The notes beneath the pieces were generated by a model. That model was not told the DNA's origin. It saw nothing but the letters and a program-made list of their open reading frames with translations, and did no database searches. A stretch of DNA of 64,000 nt from Candidatus Leptovillus affinis (lineage in GTDB: Bacteria > Chloroflexota > Anaerolineae > Promineifilales > Promineifilaceae): the NCBI GenBank assembly GCA_016705235.1, contig JADIYP010000006.1:248001-312000 (forward strand), given 5' to 3'. Positions 31,756 through 40,977 of this stretch are shown piece after piece. A program made the translations under genes and the position numbers. Numbering within the stretch: position 1 is the stretch's first letter; each line of letters opens with the position of its first letter.

Positions 31756-32913
31756 CTACTCCTGGTTTCCCTTGGTGGCTTTTGCGGCAGCGGCAACAGC
31801 CTTCTGGGCAGCATCGGATAACGTTTCGGCCGTCTCCATCGCAGCTCCGGCCAAAATCTCCCGTCCCTCTTTCGCGTTTGTCCCGGCCAGACGAACGACC
31901 ATCGGTACATTCGTCTGCACAACACTCAACGCCTGAAGAATCCCCTTGGCCACTTCATCTCCACGAGTAATGCCGCCAAATATGTTGATCAACACCGCCT
32001 CAACATTGGGATCAGACAAAATCAGACGCAAACCAGTGGCAACCTGATCCGCCTTCGCGCCACCGCCAATATCCAGAAAATTAGCCGGATCGCCGCCGAA
32101 CAACTTGATGATGTCCATTGTCGTCATGGCCAGACCGGCGCCATTGACCATGCAGCCGATATTTCCATCCAGCTTGATGAAATTGATACCGGTCAGGCGA
32201 GCTTCACGCTCGGCTTCTGGTTCTTCGGCAACATCGCGCATTTCGGCCAATCGTGGCTGGCGCGATAGGGCGTTGTCGTCGATGGTCATTTTGCCATCAA
32301 CGGCCATGAGTTTGCCTTCGCCGGTTATAACCAGGGGGTTAATTTCTGTGAGTGAGGCATCGTTGCTTTTGAAACATTCATAGAGACCAGCGACAATTTT
32401 GTGGAAATCGCGCCAAAGCTCGCGGGGCAAACCGATTTGCGAGGCGATGTAAGTGGTCTGGTAGCCACGCACGCCAAGTTGTGGCTCGATGTGGGCCGTG
32501 ACAATCTTTTCGGGTGTCTTGTCGGCCACTTCTTCAATGTCCATGCCGCCTGCGGCAGAGGCCATGATCATGGGCAGACGACGGCCGCGATCAATGAGGA
32601 TGGCCAGGTAAATTTCCTGGTCGATTCCGGGGGCTTGCTTGTCGATGAGGACACGGCGAACTTTGAAGCCCTTGATGTCCATGCCCAGAATTTGTTTGGC
32701 GTGGGTTTCGGCCTCGTCGGCGCTGCTGGCCAGCTTGATGCCGCCAGCTTTGCCGCGTCCTCCGGTTAGGACCTGCGCCTTGACGACAACTTTGCCATCT
32801 AATTCGCGGGTGATCTGGCGCGCTTCGGCCGGCGTCGAAGCGACATCCCCTTGCGGGATCGGTACACCGTGTTCGGCAAACAATCGTTTTGCCTGATATT
32901 CATGTAGATTCAC
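31756..32913 (-). CDS. sucC: Succinate-CoA ligase beta subunit
   Basis: 385 residues from GTG 32913, which has AAGGAG 6-7 nt upstream and matches the family start (NLHEYQAKRLFAEHGVPIP); a longer in-frame extension to 33039 is not needed. It has the ATP-grasp fold (VVVKAQVLTGGRGKAGGIKL), LTEINPLVITGEGKLMAVDGKM and CMVNGAGLAMTTMDIIKLFGGDPANFLDIGGGA. It pairs with SucD. A terminator-like hairpin lies in the 5' leader (32952-32979). Confidence 0.98.
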   Translation of the reverse strand: MNLHEYQAKRLFAEHGVPIPQGDVASTPAEARQITRELDGKVVVKAQVLTGGRGKAGGIKLASSADEAETHAKQILGMDIKGFKVRRVLIDKQAPGIDQEIYLAILIDRGRRLPMIMASAAGGMDIEEVADKTPEKIVTAHIEPQLGVRGYQTTYIASQIGLPRELWRDFHKIVAGLYECFKSNDASLTEINPLVITGEGKLMAVDGKMTIDDNALSRQPRLAEMRDVAEEPEAEREARLTGINFIKLDGNIGCMVNGAGLAMTTMDIIKLFGGDPANFLDIGGGAKADQVATGLRLILSDPNVEAVLINIFGGITRGDEVAKGILQALSVVQTNVPMVVRLAGTNAKEGREILAGAAMETAETLSDAAQKAVAAAAKATKGNQE

Positions 32914-32951
32914 GCTATCTCTCCTTGAACAGTGGGGCTTTCGCAATGAAA

Positions 32952-32979
32952 AGGGGCGAACAGCATGACGTTCGCCCCT
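32952..32979 (-). promoter_or_regulatory. Terminator-like hairpin in sucC leader
   Basis: AGGGGCGAAC (32952-32961) pairs with GTTCGCCCCT (32970-32979), 8-nt loop, and on the minus strand TTTT follows. It lies about 40 bp before the sucC start, so it could attenuate transcription. It may instead terminate an upstream transcript, but no minus-strand gene is close upstream. Confidence 0.45.
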
Positions 32980-33181
32980 ATTTACGCTTAAAGATCGAAA
33001 AAAATTATAACACGCCCCAGCCTGCCAGTCGAAAATCAAACCGTTAGCCCTTTGGTAAGGTTGACAGGTCTAAGATCAATTGGCGATAATTTGATAGGGC
33101 AGCAGTTTGCAGGCGCGCATTCAGTAGTTCAATGGTTGGGTCGAAAGGTAATCTAGAAGGCTGAACTTTGGGAGTTAGCTT

Positions 33182-33457
33182 ATGAAAGCAAACACACAAA
33201 CAGCACATCATTCCACAGAGGCGCAGCAAAAACGATCGCAAATGATGACGGCAATTTTCCTGGGGGCTTTGGTGGGAGTTCTGGTGGGCATTTTGGGGAT
33301 GGCGCTGGGGGTTTTGGGGAGCAATTTGTTGAGTTTGTTTATGGACACGGCCGTTCTCACACTCCCCGGCATGAGCATGGCGGCTATCACTTTCTTCGTT
33401 TTCTTTTTTGTGGGCAGCATTACCGCTTCTTACTTTATTTGGCGAAAAATCCATTAA
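33182..33457 (+). CDS. Small membrane protein
   Basis: 91 residues, not recognised. Two membrane helices (MMTAIFLGALVGVLVGILGMALGVLG and ITFFVFFFVGSITASYFIW) with a short linker and a polar, His/Gln-rich N-terminus. The ATG lies soon after GGGAG. It is followed by a bidirectional terminator and stands alone between sucC and the SurA-like gene. Confidence 0.65.
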   Translation: MKANTQTAHHSTEAQQKRSQMMTAIFLGALVGVLVGILGMALGVLGSNLLSLFMDTAVLTLPGMSMAAITFFVFFFVGSITASYFIWRKIH

Positions 33458-33480
33458 CTGCCCCTGGCCTAAACAAAAAA

Positions 33481-33514
33481 ACACCAGATAACCGGCGGTT
33501 ATCTGGTGTTTTTT
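33481..33514. terminator. Bidirectional intrinsic terminator
   Basis: ACACCAGATAAC (33481-33492) and GTTATCTGGTGT (33498-33509) with loop CGGCG, T tract to 33514 and an A tract on the other side. It separates the convergent genes 33182 and 33536. Confidence 0.92.
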
Positions 33515-33535
33515 GCGTATTCGACGATATCGCGT

Positions 33536-34906
33536 TTAAGGCGCGGGGGTGGCTGCCTCAGGCGCGACGGTGGGAACGGTGAGGTCTGGCGCAGGTGTGG
33601 GCGTTGCGTAGAATTTACTATCCAACGCTGGTTCCGTGGGTACACGACCCCGCCAAAAATCTCCCAAAACCACATTGCCGCCTCGCAGCGTGGTTAACAA
33701 GGAAGCCAAAAGTTCATCTTTTTTGGTCTGGTAAGCCGAATCAGACAAAGGAGCTAACTCGCGTCCGCTGGGCACGGCGATGACGAAGTTTGTCGTGCCG
33801 TCTTGACTGGTAATGGTGATGACTGGCGTGGGGGTATTGAGCGCTTGCTCAAATACGGCCGTTGCCAATTCCTGATTAAAGGTTGTCGCCAGATCATCTT
33901 GCGTCCGGCCAAACAATTCCGTGGCAAACGCGGTGGAGGCTGCTTCAGGGTTCGATTGCTGACTGCGGATGGTATTCCAAACTTCCAGGAAGTTATCTGC
34001 TGTCAACGTAGAGGCCACATCGTCTGCTTCGGCGCGGTTGTCGAACACCAGTACGTAGAAGTTGGCGTGTTCCGCATTGCGAGACAGCTCTTGTTCAATG
34101 GCCAGAGTATCGGCCAACTTCTGACGGTACAACTGCATGCGCACACTTTCCCGGTAGGCGTTTTGGTTAACGCCCAGGTCTGTGTATTGCTGCAACAAAT
34201 CGGACAACTGCTGCTGGAAGGCATCGGCCGTCACGGGAGTAGCGGTCGGCTGCGGCGTGTTGGTTGGACCGGCAGTGGGTGTGGGGAAGCTGGTGGCTGT
34301 CGGCAGCACGTCGGTAATCACGGCCGTGGGGATGGGCGTGACGGATGGGGTGGGTACGGCCGTTTGCGTGGCTGTCGGCAGCGGCGTTGGCAATCCACCA
34401 TCAAAGTAGCTGAATGATCGACCAATCTCTGCGTCCAACTCTGCATCGGTAACGGTAATGTCCCGTTCCAACGCCGCCTGACGGATCAGGGCGTCATCAA
34501 CCATCTGATTTAACACCGTTTCGCCAAAGGTTTCCGCATTCGTGGGGTACATATCTACCAACAGTTGATTGGCAAACTGTTGGATGATGCCCACATCTCC
34601 ACCAAACGCAGCTAGCTGATCTTCCAACAACACCACCCGGCGGGCGCGTTCAAAAGATACTTGCTCCTGAAATGCCTTCAGGGATATCTGGTCTTCGTTA
34701 ACCGTTGCCACACTACGATTGGGGGCGACAATTAATTCATTAATCGCCGCCATAGCAAGCACGGCAACAATCAAAACTGCCACCAATCCTAAAGCAATAC
34801 GAAGCTGGCGGGTTTGCTGCGCCTGCTTTCTGGCAAGAAGAACTTCTTTGCGTGATTGGCGTAATTCTTCTTCTTTCGCTCTACTGTTTGTGGTTTTCTT
34901 GCTCAT
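33536..34906 (-). CDS. SurA/PrsA-like membrane-anchored foldase with Pro/Thr insert
   Basis: 456 residues. A charged N-terminus and one membrane helix (about 35-55) are followed by a SurA N-terminal-like helical domain (VATVNEDQISLKAFQEQVSFER, then VLNQMVDDALIRQAALERDITVTDAELDAEI). A 65-residue Pro/Thr-rich insert splits this domain. A parvulin-like part follows (AEHANFYVLVFDNRAEADDVASTLT), but the usual active-site pattern is not clear, so prolyl isomerase activity is doubtful. The tail is Pro/Thr-rich. It probably folds exported proteins at the outer face of the membrane, and it ends at a shared terminator. Confidence 0.75.
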   Translation of the reverse strand: MSKKTTNSRAKEEELRQSRKEVLLARKQAQQTRQLRIALGLVAVLIVAVLAMAAINELIVAPNRSVATVNEDQISLKAFQEQVSFERARRVVLLEDQLAAFGGDVGIIQQFANQLLVDMYPTNAETFGETVLNQMVDDALIRQAALERDITVTDAELDAEIGRSFSYFDGGLPTPLPTATQTAVPTPSVTPIPTAVITDVLPTATSFPTPTAGPTNTPQPTATPVTADAFQQQLSDLLQQYTDLGVNQNAYRESVRMQLYRQKLADTLAIEQELSRNAEHANFYVLVFDNRAEADDVASTLTADNFLEVWNTIRSQQSNPEAASTAFATELFGRTQDDLATTFNQELATAVFEQALNTPTPVITITSQDGTTNFVIAVPSGRELAPLSDSAYQTKKDELLASLLTTLRGGNVVLGDFWRGRVPTEPALDSKFYATPTPAPDLTVPTVAPEAATPAP

Positions 34907-34931
34907 AGCCAGATCGATTATTTATTTGCCG

Positions 34932-35171
34932 TTACTCAACAGCAAAAGGAAGCAACGCGATGTGGCGAGCACGCTTGACAGCCACAGCTAGCGAACGCTG
35001 GTGTTTGGCGCAAGTGCCGGTCTGACGCCGCGGCCGCATACGGCCAAATTCGGTTACGTAACGCTTCAGATTTTCCGCGTCTTTATAATCGATAAAATTG
35101 CTGCCTTCGACACAAAATTCACAAACGCGCTTTCTGCGCACAAAACGCTTACGACCTTGTTGAAAAGTCAT
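34932..35171 (-). CDS. rpsR: 30S ribosomal protein S18
   Basis: 79 residues from ATG 35171, with GGAGG 7 nt upstream. RKRVCEFCVEGSNFIDYKDAENLKRYVTEFGRMRPRRQTGTCAKHQRSLAVAVKRARHIALLPF is typical of S18, with a CxxC and later Cys for the zinc-binding form. It completes the conserved rpsF-ssb-rpsR order. It packs against S6 in the small subunit platform. Confidence 0.98.
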   Translation of the reverse strand: MTFQQGRKRFVRRKRVCEFCVEGSNFIDYKDAENLKRYVTEFGRMRPRRQTGTCAKHQRSLAVAVKRARHIALLPFAVE

Positions 35172-35227
35172 AATATCCTCCATGGGCGACACGCTTACGG
35201 GCAAATGCTGCGCAGCGTGACAATTTT

Positions 35228-35566
35228 TTATTCAAAACTTGATAAGGTTATGATTTCCTGAGCGACGACTTCGGTGCGGAAGTGCTTGCGGCCGGCGCTG
35301 TCGTCCCAACTGCGGGTTTGCAGCCGTCCTTCGAGGTAAACTTGCCCCTCGTTGGTCAGGCGTTTTTCGCAAACTTCAGCCAGAGTGCCCCAGGCCACTA
35401 TGTTAAACCATTCCGTCTCTTCAAAGTGCTCCCCTTCAGCAGAAGTCCAGGCTCGTGGGACTGCTAGAGTAAACGCAGCCACGGGACGGCCGTTTGGCAT
35501 TCGACGGATGTCCACCGTCCCCTCCACCCGACCTATCAACAAGACTTTGTTTAATCCTTTGTTCAT
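35228..35566 (-). CDS. ssb: Single-stranded DNA-binding protein (OB fold only)
   Basis: 112 residues: LNKVLLIGRVEGTVDIRRMPNGRPVAAFTLAVPRAW, then TEWFNIVAWGTLAEVCEKRLTNEGQVYLEGRLQTRSWDD. This is the OB-fold DNA-binding core. The protein stops right after it, so the flexible region and acidic DDDIPF-type tip that recruits repair proteins are absent. Some lineages encode a second, full-length SSB elsewhere. It is between rpsF and rpsR as usual. Confidence 0.95.
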   Translation of the reverse strand: MNKGLNKVLLIGRVEGTVDIRRMPNGRPVAAFTLAVPRAWTSAEGEHFEETEWFNIVAWGTLAEVCEKRLTNEGQVYLEGRLQTRSWDDSAGRKHFRTEVVAQEIITLSSFE

Positions 35567-35644
35567 TTACCACTCTCTGGGCTGCAACCTCAGGGGGGCG
35601 CTCATCAATTCGTTGACACCCACCTTACGGCGACCGACAACTTC

Positions 35645-35938
35645 TTACGATTCTTTACGGACAACCAGGTAACGCAAAATATCTTCGGTAAACTGGAAGT
35701 TGCGTTCCAGTTCCGTAATTTGCTCCGGTTCCATCTTGGCATCATAGATGACATAATAGCCTTCCTGATAGCCTTGAATGTCGTAAGCCATAAACCGTTT
35801 GCCCCAATGGTTGGCGACGGGTTTCTCCGCGTCTTCAACGCCATTGGTCATCCAGCCGACGATACGCTCCAGCAATTCATTGCGGGGCGCCTCCTCTAAT
35901 TTAGGTTGCAAAATAATCGTGACTTCGTACTCGCGCAT
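35645..35938 (-). CDS. rpsF: 30S ribosomal protein S6
   Basis: 97 residues: MREYEVTIILQPKLEEAPRNELLERIVGWM, WGKRFMAYDIQGYQEGYYVIYDAKMEPEQITELERNFQFTEDILRYLVVRK. It matches S6 throughout and binds S18. AAGGAGG lies shortly before the ATG. It is the first gene of the rpsF-ssb-rpsR operon. Confidence 0.98.
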   Translation of the reverse strand: MREYEVTIILQPKLEEAPRNELLERIVGWMTNGVEDAEKPVANHWGKRFMAYDIQGYQEGYYVIYDAKMEPEQITELERNFQFTEDILRYLVVRKES

Positions 35939-36224
35939 GTTGCTATAAACCTCCTTTCCGTGGAATTACTCGGGCGAGTTATGCCCTTGATCAAGTCAAG
36001 AGCGGAAAGCAGCGAAACATTAAATTTTATGCTGCTGTGCAACGAACGCGGGATAATAACACATATTAAGAATTGTTCAAGTCTTCTTTGCCCTTTCCGG
36101 TTCAACGGTATAATGACAGGCGCAGTGATCGTTTATGGTGATTTTTTCAGGGGTGGTGGTCAGGGCCTGCGGGTTTCGTTATCAACCTCACTATTTTGAG
36201 GGCGTAAAAAGCAGAGCAGCCACC

Positions 36225-37316
36225 ATGAATAAGGATTTTCAATCTATTATGGAAGAGCCAACGGCCGTTTTATCTCCGGATCTCCCCCCATCCGGTCTGC
36301 CACAGGCAGAGCAACCGGCATCCGGGGAAACTAAAAAGACAGATCGCACCCCCTTATGGGTACTAATCGGCGTGGTTGTCGGATTTTTGCTGCCGGTTTG
36401 CAGCTGCGCAGTGCTTGCTGGAACGGCCGTGTTTGGCGCCAGCATTTTGGGGTTCGCCAACGCGCCCGGCACATCAGGCGCTGGATTTGGCGACGCAGTA
36501 GCCATTGTCCGCATAGAAGGGACCATTCTAAGCGGCGACCAGTCCAGCTCCGGCGGTGAAGCTGTGAGTGGGCGCGTTATTCGTGATTTAGAAAACGCGG
36601 CTGGCGACCCCAGCGTCAAAGCCATCATCCTCCTGGTAGACAGTCCGGGTGGTTCAGTAACCGGATCAGCCCAAATTTGGGAAGCGCTGCAAACCATCGA
36701 AAAACCCATTGTTGTCAGCATGGTTGGCGTAGCCGCTTCCGGCGGTTACTACGTCAGCGCCCCGGCGGATTACATCATCGCTCGCCCAGACACGCTAACT
36801 GGCAGCCTGGGGGTTATCATGACCCTTTACGATGCTTCTGAATTGATCGACAAAGTAGGCGTAAAAGTCATCGATATCACCAGCGGCGAAAATAAAGCCA
36901 TGGGCAGCACCTGGGCAGAATTGACGCCGGGACAGCGTGCGATTCTGGAATCGATTACCAACGAAGCGTATGAAGAGTTTGTGCGCGTGATCGCCGACGG
37001 CCGTCACCTTTCTGAAGAAGAAGTGCGCGTGCTGGCCGACGGCCGTGTCTATTCCGGGCGTCAGGCGCTGGCCAATGGATTGGTCGATCAATTGGGCAAT
37101 TTCCAAGACGCCATCACCAAAGCCGCTGAATTAGGCGGCATCAGCGGCGAGCCGCGAGTGGTGGAATATGCCAATCAGGCCCCAACTCTGCGGGAAATCA
37201 TCCTGGGGTTTACCACGCAGCTAGGCAAAACCGAGGCTGAGCGCACGCTAGATTTACTGACAGAATTTACCACACCCTCTCTGGAATATCGGTATGTGGG
37301 GCCAGGGGCCGAGTAA
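36225..37316 (+). CDS. sppA: Signal peptide peptidase SppA (short form)
   Basis: 363 residues from ATG 36225 (the upstream in-frame codons have no good ribosome site). A cytoplasmic Pro-rich N-terminus and a membrane helix (PLWVLIGVVVGFLLPVCSCAVLAG) precede the serine protease domain. The core has VDSPGGSVTGSAQIWEAL, VGVAASGGYYVSAPADYI with the nucleophile Ser, and DITSGENKAMGSTWAELT with the general-base Lys. It degrades cleaved signal peptides. It is a single gene followed by a repeat element. Confidence 0.93.
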   Translation: MNKDFQSIMEEPTAVLSPDLPPSGLPQAEQPASGETKKTDRTPLWVLIGVVVGFLLPVCSCAVLAGTAVFGASILGFANAPGTSGAGFGDAVAIVRIEGTILSGDQSSSGGEAVSGRVIRDLENAAGDPSVKAIILLVDSPGGSVTGSAQIWEALQTIEKPIVVSMVGVAASGGYYVSAPADYIIARPDTLTGSLGVIMTLYDASELIDKVGVKVIDITSGENKAMGSTWAELTPGQRAILESITNEAYEEFVRVIADGRHLSEEEVRVLADGRVYSGRQALANGLVDQLGNFQDAITKAAELGGISGEPRVVEYANQAPTLREIILGFTTQLGKTEAERTLDLLTEFTTPSLEYRYVGPGAE

Positions 37317-37341
37317 CGGCCGTTGCCCTCCCCGAAGTATC

Positions 37342-37552
37342 AGACCCCAAGGGTTTGCTCCCTTGAAAATAGATTTGTCAAATCTTAAAGATTTGACAAA
37401 TCTCAACCTTTTCATTCGTGGTGGTGGGTTAGACCACTCATGATGTCTCCTGAGAATTGGTTGGGGGGGGCGCCCGGGGGGGGGCCCCAAAAACCGCCCC
37501 CCCCCCCGGGGGTGAGAATTTGGATTAGTGGGGCGGCAAACCCTTGGGGTCT
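37342..37552. repeat. 211-bp element with 17-bp terminal inverted repeats
   Basis: AGACCCCAAGGGTTTGC (37342-37358) and its exact complement (37536-37552) bound the element. The arms belong to the AGACCC family. Inside are AGATTTGTCAAATCTTAAAG with its own palindrome and, from 37461 to 37510, runs of G and C that look unnatural. No ORF is supported. It fills most of the 256-bp gap after sppA. Confidence 0.65.
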
Positions 37553-37572
37553 TACCTAAGTGAACAATTACT

Positions 37573-39411
37573 ATGAATCAAGCAAAAACACCTTTTCTTA
37601 TAATGGCCATCAGCCTGCTTTTCCTGCTGGGCCAGGCGATTAGCCCTCCGGCAGCCAAAGCCCAGGGCCAAACGCGCCTCGTTCTCGCCTTTTATTACGC
37701 CTGGTACAGCCCGGATGCCTTCGGTCCCGGCAAAACCCCGTACCAGCCGGTATCGCCCTATTTTTCCACCGATACCGGCGTCATCCAACGCCAGGTTTCC
37801 GATGCGCAATCGGCCGGCATTGATGGGTTCGTGCAAAGTTGGTATGGGCCTCAAGAGGCGAATAATCAGACCGAAACCAACTTTCGCGCCTTACTCAACA
37901 TCGCGGGCGGGCGCGGGTTTAAGGCCGCTGTGGATTTTGAAACCGGCAGCCCATTCTTCGCTACCAACGACGACCGGATCAACGCGCTGCGCACGCTTTT
38001 CGCCACGCACACCACCCACCCCGCCTATTTGCGCGTCGATGGCAAACCGGTGGTCTTTTTCTGGGCCAACTGGCTGCTTTCGGCCGGTGAATGGGTGACG
38101 ATTCGCAACGCGGTAGACCCGGATCGCAACAGCATCTGGATTGCCGAAGGCGGCGACACCAGCTACCTGGGCGCGTTTGACGGCCTCCACCTGTACAACA
38201 TCGCCTGGTCGGGCAATCCGGCGGGCACAGCGGCCAGTTGGGCGTCTAACACCCGCGCTGCGGCCGCCACGTATGGCGGCTATAAATATTGGGTAGCCAC
38301 GGCCATGCCTGGTTGGGATGACACCTTGCTGGGACGCGGCGACGCGGCATTTTCCCGCGATCGGGGCAACGGCGATTTTTATCGCGCCAGTTTTGGCGGC
38401 GCGGCCGCCAGTTCACCGGATATGCTGATTATCACCTCGTTCAACGAATGGAAGGAGGGCAGTCAGATTGAGCCGAGTCTGGAATATGGCAATACATTTT
38501 TACAACTCACGGCCGAATTGAGCGCCGGGTACAAATCTGGCAGTTTGCCAGCGCCGCCGCCGCCACCCGTTCAACCCACAACGGCCGTAGCCAACCCACA
38601 ATCCACGGCCGTTTCCGCCTCTGGTGGCGCGCAGCAAATCAACCCCTCCGCCACGCCTGCAGTGACCAACACGCCAGCCAATACGGCTACGCCACTGCCC
38701 AGCGCCACGCCATTTGTCACCCCCACGGCGCTGCCAGACGGCCGTATCGTCTACACCGTTGAGCCTGGCGACAGCTTTATCGGCATCGCCACCCGGTTTA
38801 ACGTGCCGCTGGGCGATTTGTACGCCTTCAACAATCTCGCTGAAGGGGCGTTGTTGACCGCCGGGCAAACTTTGATTATCGGCTATTCCGTTTTGCCGGA
38901 TGGCTCCACGCTCCTGCCGGGCTTTCCCCAGGCGCGCGTAAAACCAGACGGCCGTATCGTCCACATCGTCAAAGAAGGCGATACGCCGATCGGCATCGCC
39001 AGCACTTACGATCTCACGGTGGAAGCCTTTTACGAGGTGAGCGGGTTGGATGAAACCAGCGTGCTGCAATTGGGGCAAGAAGTGGTGGTGGGCCATCAGC
39101 CGCAGCCGGAAGAGGTGGGCGGCTCGACAAATTTGCCCGCAGAGCTGGAAACGGCGACACCCACGGCCAGCCCATCGCCCACGGAGACACAGCTGCCGAC
39201 GGTTACGCCTTTACCGACAAATACACCGGGGGCAACGGCCGTTACCAACAACACCCCCGCCCCGGTTCCCACCAATGCCATGTCGGCTTCATCCACAAAC
39301 TCCGGCAGTTCTCTGCCAGGCTTGAATACCCTGGTGCTCATCGCTCTGGGCGTTATTGTCGTGATGGCCCTGGCGGGCGTAGGGCTGCTCTTGATCAGCA
39401 GGAGATCGTGA
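37573..39411 (+). CDS. Secreted GH99/WbsX-like protein with two LysM domains and C-terminal anchor
   Basis: 612 residues. Signal peptide (about 1-30, ending AKAQG), then a TIM-barrel-like domain to about 320: AFYYAWYSPDAFG, QSAGIDGFVQSWYG, VDGKPVVFFW, and SFNEWKEGSQIEPSLEYG. This is the endo-mannosidase GH99/WbsX pattern with the acidic pair in NEW-EG-QIEP. After a Pro/Thr linker come two LysM domains (about 393-443 and 457-510), a second linker, and a C-terminal membrane helix with RRS. It likely acts on surface or environmental glycans while bound at the cell envelope. Substrate unknown. Confidence 0.85.
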   Translation: MNQAKTPFLIMAISLLFLLGQAISPPAAKAQGQTRLVLAFYYAWYSPDAFGPGKTPYQPVSPYFSTDTGVIQRQVSDAQSAGIDGFVQSWYGPQEANNQTETNFRALLNIAGGRGFKAAVDFETGSPFFATNDDRINALRTLFATHTTHPAYLRVDGKPVVFFWANWLLSAGEWVTIRNAVDPDRNSIWIAEGGDTSYLGAFDGLHLYNIAWSGNPAGTAASWASNTRAAAATYGGYKYWVATAMPGWDDTLLGRGDAAFSRDRGNGDFYRASFGGAAASSPDMLIITSFNEWKEGSQIEPSLEYGNTFLQLTAELSAGYKSGSLPAPPPPPVQPTTAVANPQSTAVSASGGAQQINPSATPAVTNTPANTATPLPSATPFVTPTALPDGRIVYTVEPGDSFIGIATRFNVPLGDLYAFNNLAEGALLTAGQTLIIGYSVLPDGSTLLPGFPQARVKPDGRIVHIVKEGDTPIGIASTYDLTVEAFYEVSGLDETSVLQLGQEVVVGHQPQPEEVGGSTNLPAELETATPTASPSPTETQLPTVTPLPTNTPGATAVTNNTPAPVPTNAMSASSTNSGSSLPGLNTLVLIALGVIVVMALAGVGLLLISRRS

Positions 39412-39471
39412 CTGAAGATTGGCGATTTTCGATTGGCGATTGGGTTGGCCGCCAGTGTCCGGGCTTTAACC

Positions 39472-40854
39472 TCACGCGGGGAGGAGCGCGGCTTGAATTG
39501 CTTCGGCCAATGTCCGGCAGCCGATCACTTCCAGGCCGTCGGGAATGGTCAGGCCACTTTTCCGGGTCGGGCGGGGAACGACGCAGCGCTTAAAGCCCAA
39601 TTTAGCCGCTTCGCGCAGCCGCACCTCCAGTTGGCTAACTGCTCTTAACTCGCCGCTTAACCCGACTTCGCCGACAAACGCCATGTCGGCATGGATGGGC
39701 CGGTCTTTTACGCTGCTGGTCAGGGCAATGGCGATGGCCAGGTCGGCGGCCGGTTCGTCGATTTGCAGCCCGCCAATTACATTAAGAAAAACGTCTTTGT
39801 CGTAGAGGGGGACATTGACACGGCGGGTGAGAACGGCCGTCAGCAGCAGCAGCCGGTTATAATCGACGCCATTGGCCGTGCGGCGCGGGTTGGAAAATGT
39901 GGTGCTGCTGGCCAACGCCTGAACTTCTACAAGTAACGGCCGTGTCCCCTCAATGGTCACGGCAATGGCCGACCCCGGCGCGTTCACCTGCCGCTCGGCC
40001 AAAAACGCTTCCGAAGGATTGGTCACTTCCACCATGCCGCGTTCGGCCATCTCAAAAACCCCCACCTCGCTGGTGGCGCCAAAACGATTTTTAACACTGC
40101 GCAGCAAACGATAGCGGTGAAACGGGTCGCCTTCTAAATAGAGCACCGTATCGACAATGTGTTCCAAAACGCGCGGACCGGCAATTGCCCCCTCTTTGGT
40201 CACATGGCCAACCAAAAATACTGTCACGCCATTCAACTTGGCGAGTTCCTGAAAGCGGCTGGCGCATTCTCGCACCTGGCTTACGCTGCCAGCAGTCGAA
40301 GTTAGCGCATCATCATAGGTGGTTTGAATACTATCCACAATCAGCATGGCTGGCTTGAGCTTTTCAACGTGGGTTAAAATCACAGATAGGTTTGTCTCCG
40401 TTACCAAAAACAAATCGTCCGCCCGGATATCCATCCGATCTGCGCGCATTTTGATCTGGCGGGCGCTTTCCTCGCCAGACACATAGAGGGCCAGGCCATG
40501 TTGATTGGCCACCAGAGCGGCCACATCCAGCAGCAAGGTGGATTTGCCAATGCCCGGTTCGCCGCCTAACAGCACGAGCGAACCCGGGACCAGGCCACCA
40601 CCCAACACGCGCGAGAATTCGGTAATGGCCAGCGGCAACCGTTCGACGCCATCAGAGGTAATATCCGCCAGGCGCTGCGGCTGGTCCTGTGTATACGTGT
40701 GAGCGCGGCGGTTTTTGGCCACGGCCGTACCCTCGCTCACCAACATTTCCTCTTCCATCGTGCCAAACTGGCCGCACTTCGGGCATTTACCCATAAAAAC
40801 CGGCGTAATTCGCCCGCAAGAATTGCATACATATTGTGATTGTTTTTTTGCCAT
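39472..40854 (-). CDS. radA: DNA repair protein RadA
   Basis: 460 residues from ATG 40854 (GAGGG upstream). Motifs: N-terminal zinc finger CNSCG-KCPKCG, Walker A GGEPGIGKST, LYVSGEESARQIKMRADRM, KNRFGATSEVGVFEM (the RadA-specific KNRFG), and a Lon-protease-like C-terminal domain (FLNVIGGLQIDEPAADLAIAIAL). It drives branch migration in recombinational repair. It faces the GH99-like gene with about 60 bp between stops. Confidence 0.97.
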   Translation of the reverse strand: MAKKQSQYVCNSCGRITPVFMGKCPKCGQFGTMEEEMLVSEGTAVAKNRRAHTYTQDQPQRLADITSDGVERLPLAITEFSRVLGGGLVPGSLVLLGGEPGIGKSTLLLDVAALVANQHGLALYVSGEESARQIKMRADRMDIRADDLFLVTETNLSVILTHVEKLKPAMLIVDSIQTTYDDALTSTAGSVSQVRECASRFQELAKLNGVTVFLVGHVTKEGAIAGPRVLEHIVDTVLYLEGDPFHRYRLLRSVKNRFGATSEVGVFEMAERGMVEVTNPSEAFLAERQVNAPGSAIAVTIEGTRPLLVEVQALASSTTFSNPRRTANGVDYNRLLLLTAVLTRRVNVPLYDKDVFLNVIGGLQIDEPAADLAIAIALTSSVKDRPIHADMAFVGEVGLSGELRAVSQLEVRLREAAKLGFKRCVVPRPTRKSGLTIPDGLEVIGCRTLAEAIQAALLPA

Positions 40855-40896
40855 GTTCGCCCTCGATAAACGTGCCATTAAAATTATAAGAAAGAC

Positions 40897-40941
40897 CCAG
40901 GCAGGTAACCGAAAATTGCATATAATCTGTTACCTGCCTGG
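40897..40941. promoter_or_regulatory. Inverted repeat around TATAAT in divergent promoter region
   Basis: CCAGGCAGGTAAC (40897-40909) and GTTACCTGCCTGG (40929-40941) flank a 19-nt centre that contains TATAAT (40921-40926). It lies between radA and the divergent gene 40978. It may be an operator covering a promoter, or simply a hairpin. A separate 12-bp palindrome TAGCATATGCTA overlaps the ATG at 40978. Confidence 0.45.
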
Positions 40942-40977
40942 CCTGAACAATCTGTGATGTTGTGCCCATTTTAGCAT

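Noticed and set aside
33044..33484. Minus-strand 146-codon frame over the small membrane protein
   Set aside because: It spans a bidirectional terminator and lacks a ribosome site; the plus-strand two-helix protein is better supported.
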